Source of the DNA: Sulfolobales archaeon
Lineage (GTDB): Archaea > Thermoproteota > Thermoprotei_A > Sulfolobales > NBVN01
Direction: 5' to 3'
NCBI GenBank assembly: GCA_026413885.1
Contig: JAOAKA010000002.1
Location: 62,001-126,000 of the forward strand
DNA length: 64,000 nucleotides
Under the pieces are notes generated by a model, which was not told where the DNA came from, searched no databases, and was given only the letters and a program-made list of their open reading frames with translations. The stretch's first letter is position 1. Each line of letters begins with the position of its first letter. Position numbers and translations under genes: made by a program. This document shows, piece by piece, positions 18,193 to 27,355 of this stretch.

Positions 18193-19815
18193 GTGAAATT
18201 AAGATTTCCTATATTCATAGTGAAAAAGCGAGCTAAAGATGAAGTTCAGAAGCAAGATGCTGTGAACTCTCTAGTAGATATAGAGCCTGTTAAACCCATA
18301 GCTAGTCCGGAGAGACTTAGACTCTCAATAGTACGTGGTGATGTTAAGCTACTTGAGACATACCCTCTCTACGAGCCTTGGGCTTACGCCTATATAACTG
18401 AAGACTTGAAAGCCGGCACTATAAACTACGTTGTTTATGAAATAGGTTTAACACCTCAAGAAGAGTCTGTATACAAGAGTATAGTAGACTACATCATGTG
18501 GGAGCTCGAGCCTCCTAAGACACAAATAGAAGATGTTAGAGGCTACATCTCTAGTTTCGCTAAGAGAGCTATAAGACTCTTCCAGCTTAGGCTGGGAAGA
18601 ACGCCTGGTTTGTCATGGAGTAAGATTGGATACTATATAGAGAGGAACATTATTGGGTATAGCTTTATAGATCCTCTCATGAGAGACCCAAACATAGAGG
18701 ATATTTCGTGTAACGGTCCTAATCTACCGGTCTACGTATGGCATAGAAAGTACGAATACCTACCGACATCTGTAGTATTTAGAACATCTCAAGAACTAGA
18801 TGAGTTTGTCATTAAGTTAGCTCACCTAGCCAGTAAACATATCTCAGTTGCTTATCCTGTGCTAGACGCTATACTACCGGGAGGACACAGAATCGCAGCA
18901 ACCTTTCAAAAAGAAGTTAGCACTAAGGGCTCTACCTTCACCATTAGAAAGTTTAGAGAAGACCCTATAACTATTGTAGATTTAATAAGCTACGGCACAA
19001 TATCGCCGGAGACAGCAGCGTATTTCTGGTTAGCTATGGACTACAAGATGACCACTCTCATACTCGGTGTAACTGGTGCGGGTAAGACATCTACATTAAA
19101 TGCTCTAGCAAATCTTCTTAGACCTACCTACAAAATTGTTACTATTGAAGACACACCAGAGCTCAGACTACCGCAGGAAAACTGGGTTCAGCTAACTAGT
19201 AGACCGTCCTATCTCGTCTCAGGAGTTACGGAGATAAAGCTTTTCGACTTAGTAAAGATATCTCTAAGATATAGACCAGATGTAGTAATAGTCGGTGAGG
19301 TTAGAGGTGAAGAAGCTTACGTACTCTTTCAAGCTATTGCGACGGGACATAGCGGTATAACGACAATTCACGCAGAAGATATTGATGCTGCCGTTAAAAG
19401 ACTTACCTCTCCACCAATGAATATACCTAGTTCATATATACCTCTAGTCAATATGGCTTTAGTAATAAAGAGAGTAACTAAGATAGATGAAACAGGTAGA
19501 CCAAGACCTGTGAGAAGAATTACAGCTGTCTGGGAAGTAGAGGACTACGGTAAGTACCGAGAGTTCGCATTGTGGGACCCACTCAGAGATAGGTTTAAGG
19601 TTAATCTTAGAGAATCTGTAATTATCGAAAAAATAGCTAAAATGAAAGGTCTCGACGCAGAAGATGTGATCGAAGACGTAGTGAGAAGAAAGTCTATTCT
19701 CAACTATCTAGTAGCTACAGGAAAGAGATCGTATGAGGCGATAGCGACATATGTTTATAACTACTACTACAAACCAGCTGAGGTGCTTAAAGAAATTGGC
19801 TTTAAAGAGAAGTAG
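18193..19815 (+). CDS. Type II/IV secretion system ATPase (GspE/TadA family)
   Basis: 540 residues. N-terminal domain, then the RecA-like motor: Walker A GVTGAGKTS (292-300), the Asp box TIEDTPELRLPQ (317-328), Walker B RPDVVIVGEVRGEEA (361-375) and the His box ATGHSGITTIHAED (383-396). It powers assembly of type IV pilus-like filaments or secretion through the membrane protein encoded next. Overlaps that gene by 20 bp. GTG start; see the promoter note for a possible later start at 18220. Not an archaellum FlaI by context, since no other fla genes are present. Confidence 0.94.
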   Translation: MKLRFPIFIVKKRAKDEVQKQDAVNSLVDIEPVKPIASPERLRLSIVRGDVKLLETYPLYEPWAYAYITEDLKAGTINYVVYEIGLTPQEESVYKSIVDYIMWELEPPKTQIEDVRGYISSFAKRAIRLFQLRLGRTPGLSWSKIGYYIERNIIGYSFIDPLMRDPNIEDISCNGPNLPVYVWHRKYEYLPTSVVFRTSQELDEFVIKLAHLASKHISVAYPVLDAILPGGHRIAATFQKEVSTKGSTFTIRKFREDPITIVDLISYGTISPETAAYFWLAMDYKMTTLILGVTGAGKTSTLNALANLLRPTYKIVTIEDTPELRLPQENWVQLTSRPSYLVSGVTEIKLFDLVKISLRYRPDVVIVGEVRGEEAYVLFQAIATGHSGITTIHAEDIDAAVKRLTSPPMNIPSSYIPLVNMALVIKRVTKIDETGRPRPVRRITAVWEVEDYGKYREFALWDPLRDRFKVNLRESVIIEKIAKMKGLDAEDVIEDVVRRKSILNYLVATGKRSYEAIATYVYNYYYKPAEVLKEIGFKEK

Positions 19816-21571
19816 ACCTAAATATAGACTTTCTGAGACCTATACAGCTCTATCACTAATACTCTTCGAACGAGTAGCTAGAAAGATGGCGGGAACCTTC
19901 CAGCTAGATGCAGTCTTTAAGAGAGCAGCTATAAACTCGCATCCAGTGGCTTATTCTGCTAGAATAGTCCTTAATACTACCGCAGCTATAGCTATTGTTA
20001 CCGTTCCTCTCGTAGCTGCAGCTTTAACTATAAACTTACCTATGGTTGTGAAGGTTGTAATCGCTTTAGTAGCGGCTATAGTCCCACTACTTGTTCTCGC
20101 ATTCGGCTTTGCTTACCCCTACATAAAAGTGTCCTCTAGAAATACAGCTGTAGCAAACGAACTACCTTTCTTCTTAGTATATGCTGCGACATTGTTTAGA
20201 GGTGGTGTTAGCTTAGAGAGAGTTGTGGAGAGAGTTTCAGAACTTAAACTATTCACCGGTATGAGGGCTGAAGCTCAGAGAATTCTAGCTAGATATAGGT
20301 TCTTCGGCGAAGACCCAATTACAGCACTAGAAAAAATAGCGATAGACCATCCGAATAGTAGATTTAGAGATGTTATACTGGGCTATACTACGACTCTGAG
20401 AACAGGTGGCGACGTTCTTCACTATCTCCAAATTAGAACAGAGGAAATACTCAATAATAGAATGAACGATATTAGGGCCTTAGTATCTAGACTGGCTTCA
20501 TATCTAGAAGCTTATGTAGTATTTGGTGTAATAGTATCGCTAACAGTCTTCGTTCTATTTGCTTCTATGGGTGCTGTAGGTCTCGCTGCTGGTGGGTCGG
20601 CGGGAATAGTTCTTCCAGTTGGTACAACGTTAGACCCAATGCTACCGACCATCTACAACTTTGTTGTTGTTCCGGCCATAGGCACGCTTGTCTTATTTGC
20701 TATACATAGTACAATACCTAAATCGCAGATCAGTGTGAGAGAACCTCTGCTAGTTCTATTAATATCACTACCGATAGGAGCTATAATTGGAGTTATTACC
20801 GCATTAACTCTATCTCCAAGACTGCTAGGAGGTGTGAAGGGTGGAATAGATCTATTTGCTTTATTAGTAGGGTTAGCTGCCTTCACTATAGCTGCATTCA
20901 TTCCTCCAGCTGTAGATTACTATAGAATATCGAGGAAACAGAAAGGTTTAGTGAGGAATACAGCATCTTTTCTAAGAGATTTTAGTGAAACACGTAAAAC
21001 CGGTTTAAGTCCTGAGAGATGTATAATAAATCTCTCTACGAGACCTTACGGTGCTCTATCTTATGCTGTAAGAAAAGCTGCGGCAGCTCTATATTCCGGA
21101 ATACCAGTTGAGGTCGCTGTAAGAAAAGCCTTAAGAGGTGTTCTAGATTGGTTTACACTCGTAGTTTTTAGATTTCTAGTGGACTCTATATCTGTTGGAG
21201 GAGGGTCTCCAGAGATCATAGACTCTCTAGCGAGATTTACAACAGTTCTCTCAGAATCTGAGATAGAGTTAAAGAGAAGATTGAAAGCCTACGTAATTTT
21301 ACCCTACTTCGGATCGGTACTACTAGCATCTTCTCCAGTTATAATACTCTGGATGCTTACATCGTTTGCTGGAACTGTGCAGCCGGCTGGGCTGATCCCC
21401 CTCATAACCTCTCTCGCAATAGGTTCCTACATAAACTCCTTAATTATGGGTCTGATAGCTGGAGTTACCTCTGAGCAAACTATTTACGCTGGCTTTAGAC
21501 ATATAGTAGTCATGTGTTTGCTATCTATATCAGCAGTTATAGTAACACTCTACACGATAGGGGTGAGTTAA
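19796..21571 (+). CDS. Type II/IV secretion membrane protein with duplicated GspF/TadC domain
   Basis: About 591 residues from TTG 19796, chosen because GAGGTG lies 10 nt upstream; the frame opens earlier at 19751 but that lies deep in the ATPase gene. Two GspF-like cytoplasmic helical domains are visible, the first around FRGGVSLERVVERVSELK and the second around ETRKTGLSPERCIINLS, each followed by membrane helices, with about nine helices in total. It is the membrane platform partner of the preceding ATPase. Duplication in one chain is common for crenarchaeal TadC-like proteins. Confidence 0.9.
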   Translation: MALKRSRPKYRLSETYTALSLILFERVARKMAGTFQLDAVFKRAAINSHPVAYSARIVLNTTAAIAIVTVPLVAAALTINLPMVVKVVIALVAAIVPLLVLAFGFAYPYIKVSSRNTAVANELPFFLVYAATLFRGGVSLERVVERVSELKLFTGMRAEAQRILARYRFFGEDPITALEKIAIDHPNSRFRDVILGYTTTLRTGGDVLHYLQIRTEEILNNRMNDIRALVSRLASYLEAYVVFGVIVSLTVFVLFASMGAVGLAAGGSAGIVLPVGTTLDPMLPTIYNFVVVPAIGTLVLFAIHSTIPKSQISVREPLLVLLISLPIGAIIGVITALTLSPRLLGGVKGGIDLFALLVGLAAFTIAAFIPPAVDYYRISRKQKGLVRNTASFLRDFSETRKTGLSPERCIINLSTRPYGALSYAVRKAAAALYSGIPVEVAVRKALRGVLDWFTLVVFRFLVDSISVGGGSPEIIDSLARFTTVLSESEIELKRRLKAYVILPYFGSVLLASSPVIILWMLTSFAGTVQPAGLIPLITSLAIGSYINSLIMGLIAGVTSEQTIYAGFRHIVVMCLLSISAVIVTLYTIGVS

Positions 21572-21572
21572 G

Positions 21573-22082
21573 ATGGTCGGTAAGAATTCCTCCAGGAGGG
21601 TTAGATCCGGCATCTATCCACTAACCGTAAAACTCGTGCTAGTAGCTGTCGCCCTAGCTATATCTATAGCTATAGCTAGCTATGTATTCAGTCTGATTAT
21701 TTCAACTCGAGAGTACTTCGAACTTAAGCCGATGCTCTACGTTACTCAGGCTGGTATAGAGCCGGCACCAGTTCTCACGATATATACTTTAAATGATGGT
21801 GCTAAATCTGAAATCTTGCTTAAAGTCGAGATTATAACAGGTGCTGGTAACTATATCTGTAATGTAGAAACCCCGATAGAAGCCGGGTTTAGAGGCTACA
21901 TAATACTAATTCCAAGGTTATATCAAGGACCTCTACAAAGAAGTGAACGCGATAAAGTAGTTGAGTGTGATTGGAATGTATATGGAAGTCCCCAAATTAC
22001 AGAAGGGAATTTCTATGTAGTGAAACTCTATACGGCTCGACATGGAGTCTTAACATTAAATATTTTATGTCAGAAAACCTAG
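21573..22082 (+). CDS. Pilin-like protein with class III signal peptide
   Basis: 169 residues, ATG one base after the previous stop. A basic start, then VRSG followed by IYPLTVKLVLVAVALAIS. This is the pattern of an archaeal type IV prepilin, cut after Gly by the PibD peptidase and leaving a hydrophobic assembly helix (about residues 14-45). The rest looks like a beta-rich globular domain with cysteines at CNVET, CDWN and ILCQ. Probably a minor or major pilin of this secretion module. The 200 bp after it (22083-22280) show no recognisable feature. Confidence 0.75.
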   Translation: MVGKNSSRRVRSGIYPLTVKLVLVAVALAISIAIASYVFSLIISTREYFELKPMLYVTQAGIEPAPVLTIYTLNDGAKSEILLKVEIITGAGNYICNVETPIEAGFRGYIILIPRLYQGPLQRSERDKVVECDWNVYGSPQITEGNFYVVKLYTARHGVLTLNILCQKT

Positions 22083-22286
22083 AACCTACACTAGTTTGAA
22101 TCAGCTAAGAGGAGACACCTTAGAAAGCGCTTTAGCCGGCAAACAATCAATTTCAAGCACTAGATGTACATCTCACACATAAACATCTCTTCTAGCAACT
22201 TCAAACACTATGTAATTACATCAAGTAGCTCTATCAAGTGTCGACGGTATTATAAGTTTCAGCCACTAGATTAATGTGGTGTGTTG

Positions 22287-23306
22287 ATGAGCTCTAGAAG
22301 CGTGTCAGTAGAGATTCTATGGGCCGAGAAGTATAGACCTAAATCTCTACGGGAAGTAGTAGATCAAGAAGACGTAGTTAAGAGACTTCAAGTATTTACT
22401 AAAGAGAGAAATATGCCTCACTTGCTCTTCGCTGGTCCTCCGGGGACAGGTAAGACTACAACTGCGCACGCACTAGCTCACGATCTCTACGGTGAAGACT
22501 ACAGATTGTATATGCTAGAACTTAATGCTTCTGATGAGCGAGGTATCGAAGTAGTGAGGACTAAAGTAAAGGAATTCGCTAGAAGTAAGCTACCGGTCGA
22601 TGTACCGTTTAAGATAGTGCTACTTGATGAAGCAGACAATATGACAGCAGACGCACAGCAAGCACTTAGAAGACTAATGGAGATGTATGTAGATGTAACT
22701 AGGTTCATACTGATAGCTAACTATCCGAGCAAGATCATAGAGCCTCTTCAATCGAGATGTGCTGTATTTAGGTTTACCTCTCTCAGAAGAGAAGATGTTA
22801 TAGCTAGGCTAAAGTGGATATGCGCTCAAGAAAGAGTAGCTTGTGACGACCGCGGTTTGGAGTCTATCCACGAAGTCTCCGGAGGAGATATGAGAAGAGC
22901 TATCAACATACTTCAAGCAGCTGCCGCTCTTGGTGAAGTAAATACATCGAATGTATATAAAGTAGTTGGACTAGCAACTCCAGCTGAAGTAAAAGCTCTA
23001 CTGAAGACAGCTCTCTTCGAAGGAGACTTCCTCAAGTCTAGAGAAGCTCTCAGAAAACTCATGATCACCTACGGACTTTCCGGTGTAGATATAGTGAAGC
23101 AGATACATAGAGAAATATTTAGCTCTGAGATCACGGTCCCGGAAGACCTAAGAGTAGAGATAGCAGACTATCTCGGAGAGATTCAATATAGACTTGTTGA
23201 AGGAGCTGATGACGAAATCCAGCTGAGTGCTCTTCTAGCTAAACTCGTTCTTTTAGGTAGGTCTCTGCGGCAGCAGCCTCAGCCCTCTAAACCAGTAAAG
23301 CGGTGA
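22287..23306 (+). CDS. rfcS: Replication factor C small subunit
   Basis: 339 residues from ATG 22287 (GTG 22281 is also in frame but sits in the ribosome binding site). Clamp-loader AAA+ ATPase that loads PCNA. WAEKYRPKSL, Walker A GPPGTGKTT (50-58), LNASDERGI, Walker B VLLDEADNM, the arginine-finger SRC motif (LQSRCAVFRF) and sensor 2 GDMRRAINILQ are all intact. Followed by rfcL after only 4 bp, so co-transcribed. Confidence 0.97.
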   Translation: MSSRSVSVEILWAEKYRPKSLREVVDQEDVVKRLQVFTKERNMPHLLFAGPPGTGKTTTAHALAHDLYGEDYRLYMLELNASDERGIEVVRTKVKEFARSKLPVDVPFKIVLLDEADNMTADAQQALRRLMEMYVDVTRFILIANYPSKIIEPLQSRCAVFRFTSLRREDVIARLKWICAQERVACDDRGLESIHEVSGGDMRRAINILQAAAALGEVNTSNVYKVVGLATPAEVKALLKTALFEGDFLKSREALRKLMITYGLSGVDIVKQIHREIFSSEITVPEDLRVEIADYLGEIQYRLVEGADDEIQLSALLAKLVLLGRSLRQQPQPSKPVKR

Positions 23307-23310
23307 AGAA

Positions 23311-24732
23311 ATGCTGTTCTCTAGAAAGATTCCGTGGGTAGTTAAGTATAGACCGAAGAAAATTGATGAAATAGTTAACCAGGAAAAAGCTAAGAAGTTA
23401 TTTATTGAGTGGATAGATACCTGGGTAAGTAAGAAACCTGAGAAGAAGAGTGCTCTCCTCTACGGTCCTCCGGGATCTGGAAAAAACTCTCTAGTAGAAG
23501 CAGTAGCTAGAGAAAGAGGATTCGAGCTTCTAGAAATGAATGCTAGTGACTATAGGAGAGCTTCAGATATAGAGAGAATAGCTAAGACTTCATCTAGAGT
23601 GAGAAGCTTAACAAATACTCGCGGAAAGATAGTGCTCCTAGATGAAGTGGACGGTATATCGGATGCAGCTGATCTGGGTGCGCTTGAAGCTATACTAAAA
23701 TTGGTCGAGAATACTCAATATCCAGTGGTGTTGATAGCTAACAACCCTTGGAGTCCTAAACTTTGGGAGCTAAGAAATAGATGTTTGATGATAGAGTTCA
23801 GGAGGTTAACTAAAACAGACGTAAAGAAGGTTCTTCGCAGTATATGCGCAAGTGAGAAACTAGTGTGTGATGATGATGCTGTAGACTACATAGCTGAGAG
23901 GTCTGAGGGAGATCTTAGGTCTGCTATAAATGACTTAGAGGCTGTTGGTGAAGGTTTTGGTAGAGTTACTCTCTCAGCTGCTAGGGCTTTACTGAGAGCT
24001 AGAGATAGAGACTTAGAGACCTTTAATGTAGTTAGGAAGATACTGGTGTCTAGGTATGCTTGGCAGGCGAAAGAAGCTTCCACACAAACAGATTTAGCTC
24101 CGAACGAGTTGATTGGGTGGATTCATGAAAACCTACCTAAGCAGGCTCAAGATCCTGAAGACCTTTGGAGAGCTTATGAAGCTCTATCGAGAGCTGATGT
24201 ATACTTCTCTCGAATATTCAAGAGCGGCAACTGGGATCTACTAGCTTACGCGGTCGATATGATGACGGCCGGTGTCGCTCTATCTATTAAGAATGAGCAA
24301 CATAAATTCAAGTGGGTTAGCTACTCACCTCCGGAAACTAGAAGACTCGCAGCTGAAGCTAAGGAAGCTAATCGAGTGAGAGAGGACTTAGCAAAAATAG
24401 TAGCAACACACCTGAAGTGCTCTACATCAACAGTAAAATCAGATGTCATACCTCTGTTGAAGGTGATTTTCGATAATAACCCCGAGTATGCTGCTAAGCT
24501 GGCTCTAGGATTAAACTTGAGTGACTCTATGATCATCTATCTCTCTGAGAATATGGGAAGTCAAATCGTGAAGCATATCGAGAAATTGAGGCAGGAAATA
24601 AGACAAGAAGCTAGAAAAACAATGTTTGAGCAGAAGAAGTCGAGAGTTTCTAGTAGTACAGCTATAGCTAAACAGAGTGAGAAGAAAGAAGAGAAGAACT
24701 CTAAGGGATTAGAGAACTTCCTTAAGAAGTGA
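23311..24732 (+). CDS. rfcL: Replication factor C large subunit
   Basis: 473 residues. AAA+ core: WVVKYRPKKIDEIV, P-loop GPPGSGKNS (52-60), LEMNASDYR, Walker B IVLLDEVDG, sensor LIANNPWSP, then GDLRSAINDLEA and a C-terminal helical domain ending in a lysine/glutamate-rich tail with a possible PCNA-binding end (LENFLKK). The Walker A residue after Lys58 is Asn59 instead of Thr/Ser, which normally helps bind Mg2+. It still binds RfcS subunits by family. Its last 11 bp overlap the convergent regulator gene. Confidence 0.96.
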   Translation: MLFSRKIPWVVKYRPKKIDEIVNQEKAKKLFIEWIDTWVSKKPEKKSALLYGPPGSGKNSLVEAVARERGFELLEMNASDYRRASDIERIAKTSSRVRSLTNTRGKIVLLDEVDGISDAADLGALEAILKLVENTQYPVVLIANNPWSPKLWELRNRCLMIEFRRLTKTDVKKVLRSICASEKLVCDDDAVDYIAERSEGDLRSAINDLEAVGEGFGRVTLSAARALLRARDRDLETFNVVRKILVSRYAWQAKEASTQTDLAPNELIGWIHENLPKQAQDPEDLWRAYEALSRADVYFSRIFKSGNWDLLAYAVDMMTAGVALSIKNEQHKFKWVSYSPPETRRLAAEAKEANRVREDLAKIVATHLKCSTSTVKSDVIPLLKVIFDNNPEYAAKLALGLNLSDSMIIYLSENMGSQIVKHIEKLRQEIRQEARKTMFEQKKSRVSSSTAIAKQSEKKEEKNSKGLENFLKK

Positions 24733-24997
24733 ATAGATCTCTTATAGCTCTGGCCACAGGATTCGCATAGTTGAGTCTATACACTCTAATCCTCCCCAGG
24801 ACTAATTCGTAAACTACGTTTCGCTTCACAAGGTAGTCAAGGTTTTCTTTAACTATTCTGTAGTTTAACCTAGTTCCTCTCACAATCGCAGATATATTAA
24901 GAGATTCTTTCTCTACTAGCAGCTTCAGTATTTTAACCCTAACTTTACTAGATATTATTTCAGCAACTATATTCCCTATGTTACTCACCGATTTCAC
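24722..24997 (-). CDS. Winged-helix transcriptional regulator (ArsR-like, small)
   Basis: 91 residues. A single winged-helix fold is visible: SKVRVKILKLLVEKESLNISAIV, then the recognition helix region NYRIVKENLDYLVKRNVVYE and the wing LGRIRVYRLN. No ligand domain. The ATG lies inside the end of the orc1 gene (17-bp overlap), so it is probably translated from the same transcript and may act on it. Target unknown. Confidence 0.8.
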   Translation of the reverse strand: MKSVSNIGNIVAEIISSKVRVKILKLLVEKESLNISAIVRGTRLNYRIVKENLDYLVKRNVVYELVLGRIRVYRLNYANPVARAIRDLFTS

Positions 24998-26249
24998 GCC
25001 TCATAGCTATAGCTCTATCTAAAGCATTCAGTAAGCTATTTAGAGGTGCCGCACCAAAGCTGACGTAGCTACTCCTCCCTCTTCTTCCCTTAAGGGTCTT
25101 TCTAGTCATAATTACACCGCGACTAGCTAGCTCAGTTACGTAGTAATAGATCTGGGTATGTTTTCTAGGTTCTAAACCTGTGTCCTGACATAGCCTCCTG
25201 TAGACTTCTTCAACACGTCCTATACTTACGTAGCTACTACCTGTTTCTTTAAGTCCTATAGCTATAGATTTAAGTATGAGCAGCTGATGGAGATTTAAGT
25301 AGTTTAGAGAGTCTAATACGTGTATGAGGTCTAGGTCTTCTCTAGCAGATACAGCTCGAACGTGATCTATGAGGACTCTCGATGCTCTACCTTCTTCAAT
25401 CTCCCTCTCCGCTAGCTTTCCAGCTGAGTAGAGTATTGCTAGAGCTTTTCTAGCGTTACCATCACCACCAGTATCGTAGCCGATTAGATTCGCTATATAC
25501 TCAAATACATCACTCCCGACGACACCTGGATAGAAAGCTTCTTCAGCTCTATAATTAAGTATATCGTAGAGTTCTCTAGATCTGTAGGGATTGAAAACTA
25601 TGGTGTTTCTCATCATGTAGCTACCGGAGATCTCGTCTAGAACTCTAACTATATCGCTGAGCCTCATTCTACTCACATATATGAAATTCAGCCTCATCAC
25701 ATCTGAGTGAAAGATATCGTAAAATCTAACCAGAGAGTACCTATCTCCACTCTCGAAATTAAGTAGAACAGAATCGAATTCATCGAGAGTAACTACAGCG
25801 TAGAGGTCCTCTATATCCATCTCCCTCAAAAGTACTTGAACGAACTCTGAAAAACCAAGTCCTCTGTCGGGTACTTTAAGACCTAGTTGATTCTTTACCT
25901 CTCTAAAAACTGAGAGTGCTGATTTAGTGCTAGCACAATTAACGTGAACATACTTGAGTTTTACGCCTCTCTCACCCGCTAATCTACTAATAACTTTACC
26001 GAACGATATAGCTGTTGCTGTTTTACCAGTCCCGAGAGAACCATATAGAACTACACGAGCTGATGACGAACCGGGTGATACGATAACGTGTTTAAACATC
26101 TTAGTTAACTGCTTAAATTGCTCTTCTCTGTGGGGTAAAACCTCTGGGACATACTCTGGATAGAGCTTCGTTTCGTCGAGGAAAACCCCCGGTTTCTTAA
26201 TAATGCTTTCAGCTATCTCTCTAAGATTAAGCATACTTTCACTTATCAC
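24981..26249 (-). CDS. orc1: Orc1/Cdc6-type replication initiator
   Basis: About 422 residues. AAA+ initiator: PEYVPEVLPHREEQFKQL before the core, Walker A GSLGTGKTAT, Walker B VVTLDEFDSVLL, sensor region, and a C-terminal winged helix (about 330-420: HQLLILKSIAIGLKE and VYRRLCQDTG). In archaea it binds origin recognition boxes and may load MCM. The frame opens at TTG 26267, but that codon touches the TATA box (26268-26275). The in-frame GTG at 26249 is at the expected transcription start, so I infer a leaderless mRNA. Confidence 0.93.
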   Translation of the reverse strand: MISESMLNLREIAESIIKKPGVFLDETKLYPEYVPEVLPHREEQFKQLTKMFKHVIVSPGSSSARVVLYGSLGTGKTATAISFGKVISRLAGERGVKLKYVHVNCASTKSALSVFREVKNQLGLKVPDRGLGFSEFVQVLLREMDIEDLYAVVTLDEFDSVLLNFESGDRYSLVRFYDIFHSDVMRLNFIYVSRMRLSDIVRVLDEISGSYMMRNTIVFNPYRSRELYDILNYRAEEAFYPGVVGSDVFEYIANLIGYDTGGDGNARKALAILYSAGKLAEREIEEGRASRVLIDHVRAVSAREDLDLIHVLDSLNYLNLHQLLILKSIAIGLKETGSSYVSIGRVEEVYRRLCQDTGLEPRKHTQIYYYVTELASRGVIMTRKTLKGRRGRSSYVSFGAAPLNSLLNALDRAIAMRREIGE

Positions 26250-26267
26250 TCGAATACTTACACCCAA

Positions 26268-26275
26268 TTAAATAA
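26268..26275 (-). promoter_or_regulatory. TATA box of orc1
   Basis: On the minus strand TTATTTAA, preceded by a T-rich stretch, centred about 23-26 bp before GTG 26249. Confidence 0.55.
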
Positions 26276-26292
26276 AAACACATAAGCGGTTG

Positions 26293-27021
26293 CTATCTAG
26301 AGATTTCTTCGTACCGCCTCTTTTTTTCTTCATATTCTTCTCTCTTCATAACTGGTCTAGCTGGAACTCCCGCAACAACTACTTCAGATTCAACATCTCT
26401 CGTGACTACAGCTCCAGCAGCTACAACAGCACTTCTCCCAACTCTAACTCCCGCTACTATAGTTGAGTTAGCACCAATTACAGCGTCATCTTCTATGACT
26501 GTTTCAACTATTTTCCTACTTGGAGGGTACTTATCGTTCGTTATAACAGCTCTCGGTCCTATAAAGACTCTGCGACCTATAACGGTTGCAATAGGTATGT
26601 ACACACCTGACTGTATATTACTATCATCTCCAATAACCGTATATCCATCGATTATAGTGCTGGTTCCGATTTTAACTCCTTTACCTATTACAGTTTTCTC
26701 TCTTACGAGTACATTGTGACCGAGCTCAACACCATCTAGTAACTCTACGTCTTCGTAGACTACACAGTGAGATCTCACAATAACTCCAGAACCTAGTTTA
26801 GCACCAGAGCTAAGCCCATCTACTTTCTCTAGGTCCGGTTCTCTCAAGATTTCAATTAACTTCTTCCTCGTGGGAAACCCTACGAATACGTAGCTAAATA
26901 AGGCAGAATCAGACCCTATTGACGTGGGACCGAATACAACTACGGGGGGAACTACGAAGACGCTGGAATCAAGCGCAGCCTTCTTTGAGATGTAGCCTGT
27001 ACTTATATTCAAACTAGACAC
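26293..27021 (-). CDS. Left-handed beta-helix acetyltransferase (WbpD/sugar O-/N-acetyltransferase type)
   Basis: 242 residues made almost wholly of hexapeptide repeats ([LIV]-G-x4), such as AKLGSGVIVRS, GHNVLVREKTVIGKGVKIGTS and GANSTIVAGVRVGRSAVVAAGAVVTRD. The NDKYPPSRK block and the terminal VVAGVPARPVMKR are typical of acyl-CoA-dependent sugar-nucleotide acetyltransferases used in surface glycan synthesis. The exact sugar is unknown. It sits alone between orc1 and the divergent membrane genes at 27073. Confidence 0.88.
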   Translation of the reverse strand: MSSLNISTGYISKKAALDSSVFVVPPVVVFGPTSIGSDSALFSYVFVGFPTRKKLIEILREPDLEKVDGLSSGAKLGSGVIVRSHCVVYEDVELLDGVELGHNVLVREKTVIGKGVKIGTSTIIDGYTVIGDDSNIQSGVYIPIATVIGRRVFIGPRAVITNDKYPPSRKIVETVIEDDAVIGANSTIVAGVRVGRSAVVAAGAVVTRDVESEVVVAGVPARPVMKREEYEEKKRRYEEISR

Positions 27022-27072
27022 CGAGGTTGCATCAGTTCGTTACGTTATTTAAACTCTTGAAAGTGTGGGTGT

Positions 27073-27342
27073 GTGTTTGTGGACTTAGTCGAACTTGTTA
27101 GAGGGATGACAATTATAGTTATGAGTGTAGCATGGTTTGTTTTTCTAGTTTCGTGGGCTATCGGTTGGGCGTTAAAAGGCTCGCCAATACCGTTTAGAAG
27201 TATGAAGAGAACTGGGCAGAGTCTGATTGAAGACTCTATTCTCGCAGCATTCTGGCTTGCTATGGGGACAACAATATTTGCTTTGATTTCCTACATAACT
27301 TCTTCGATATCTCTACCAATGCCGCCGCCGCCTACCCCCTAG
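27073..27342 (+). CDS. CedA1-like two-helix membrane protein (putative DNA-import pilin)
   Basis: 89 residues with two membrane helices (about 12-35 and 53-77) joined by a short basic loop GSPIPFRSMKRTG, and a proline-rich tail. The GSPIP loop is also found in the next gene. Size, topology and the order small protein, polytopic protein, small protein match cedA1-cedA-cedA2 of the crenarchaeal system for DNA exchange, where CedA1 is the VirB2-like pilin. I infer this from architecture, not from an alignment. GTG start at 27073 or 27079. No CedB/HerA ATPase is in the window. Confidence 0.6.
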   Translation: MFVDLVELVRGMTIIVMSVAWFVFLVSWAIGWALKGSPIPFRSMKRTGQSLIEDSILAAFWLAMGTTIFALISYITSSISLPMPPPPTP

Positions 27343-27355
27343 TGAGTGTTCTAAT

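Noticed and set aside
22083-22286. Replication origin beside the rfc/orc1 genes
   Set aside because: No origin recognition box repeats or long AT-rich unwinding element seen here or beside orc1.
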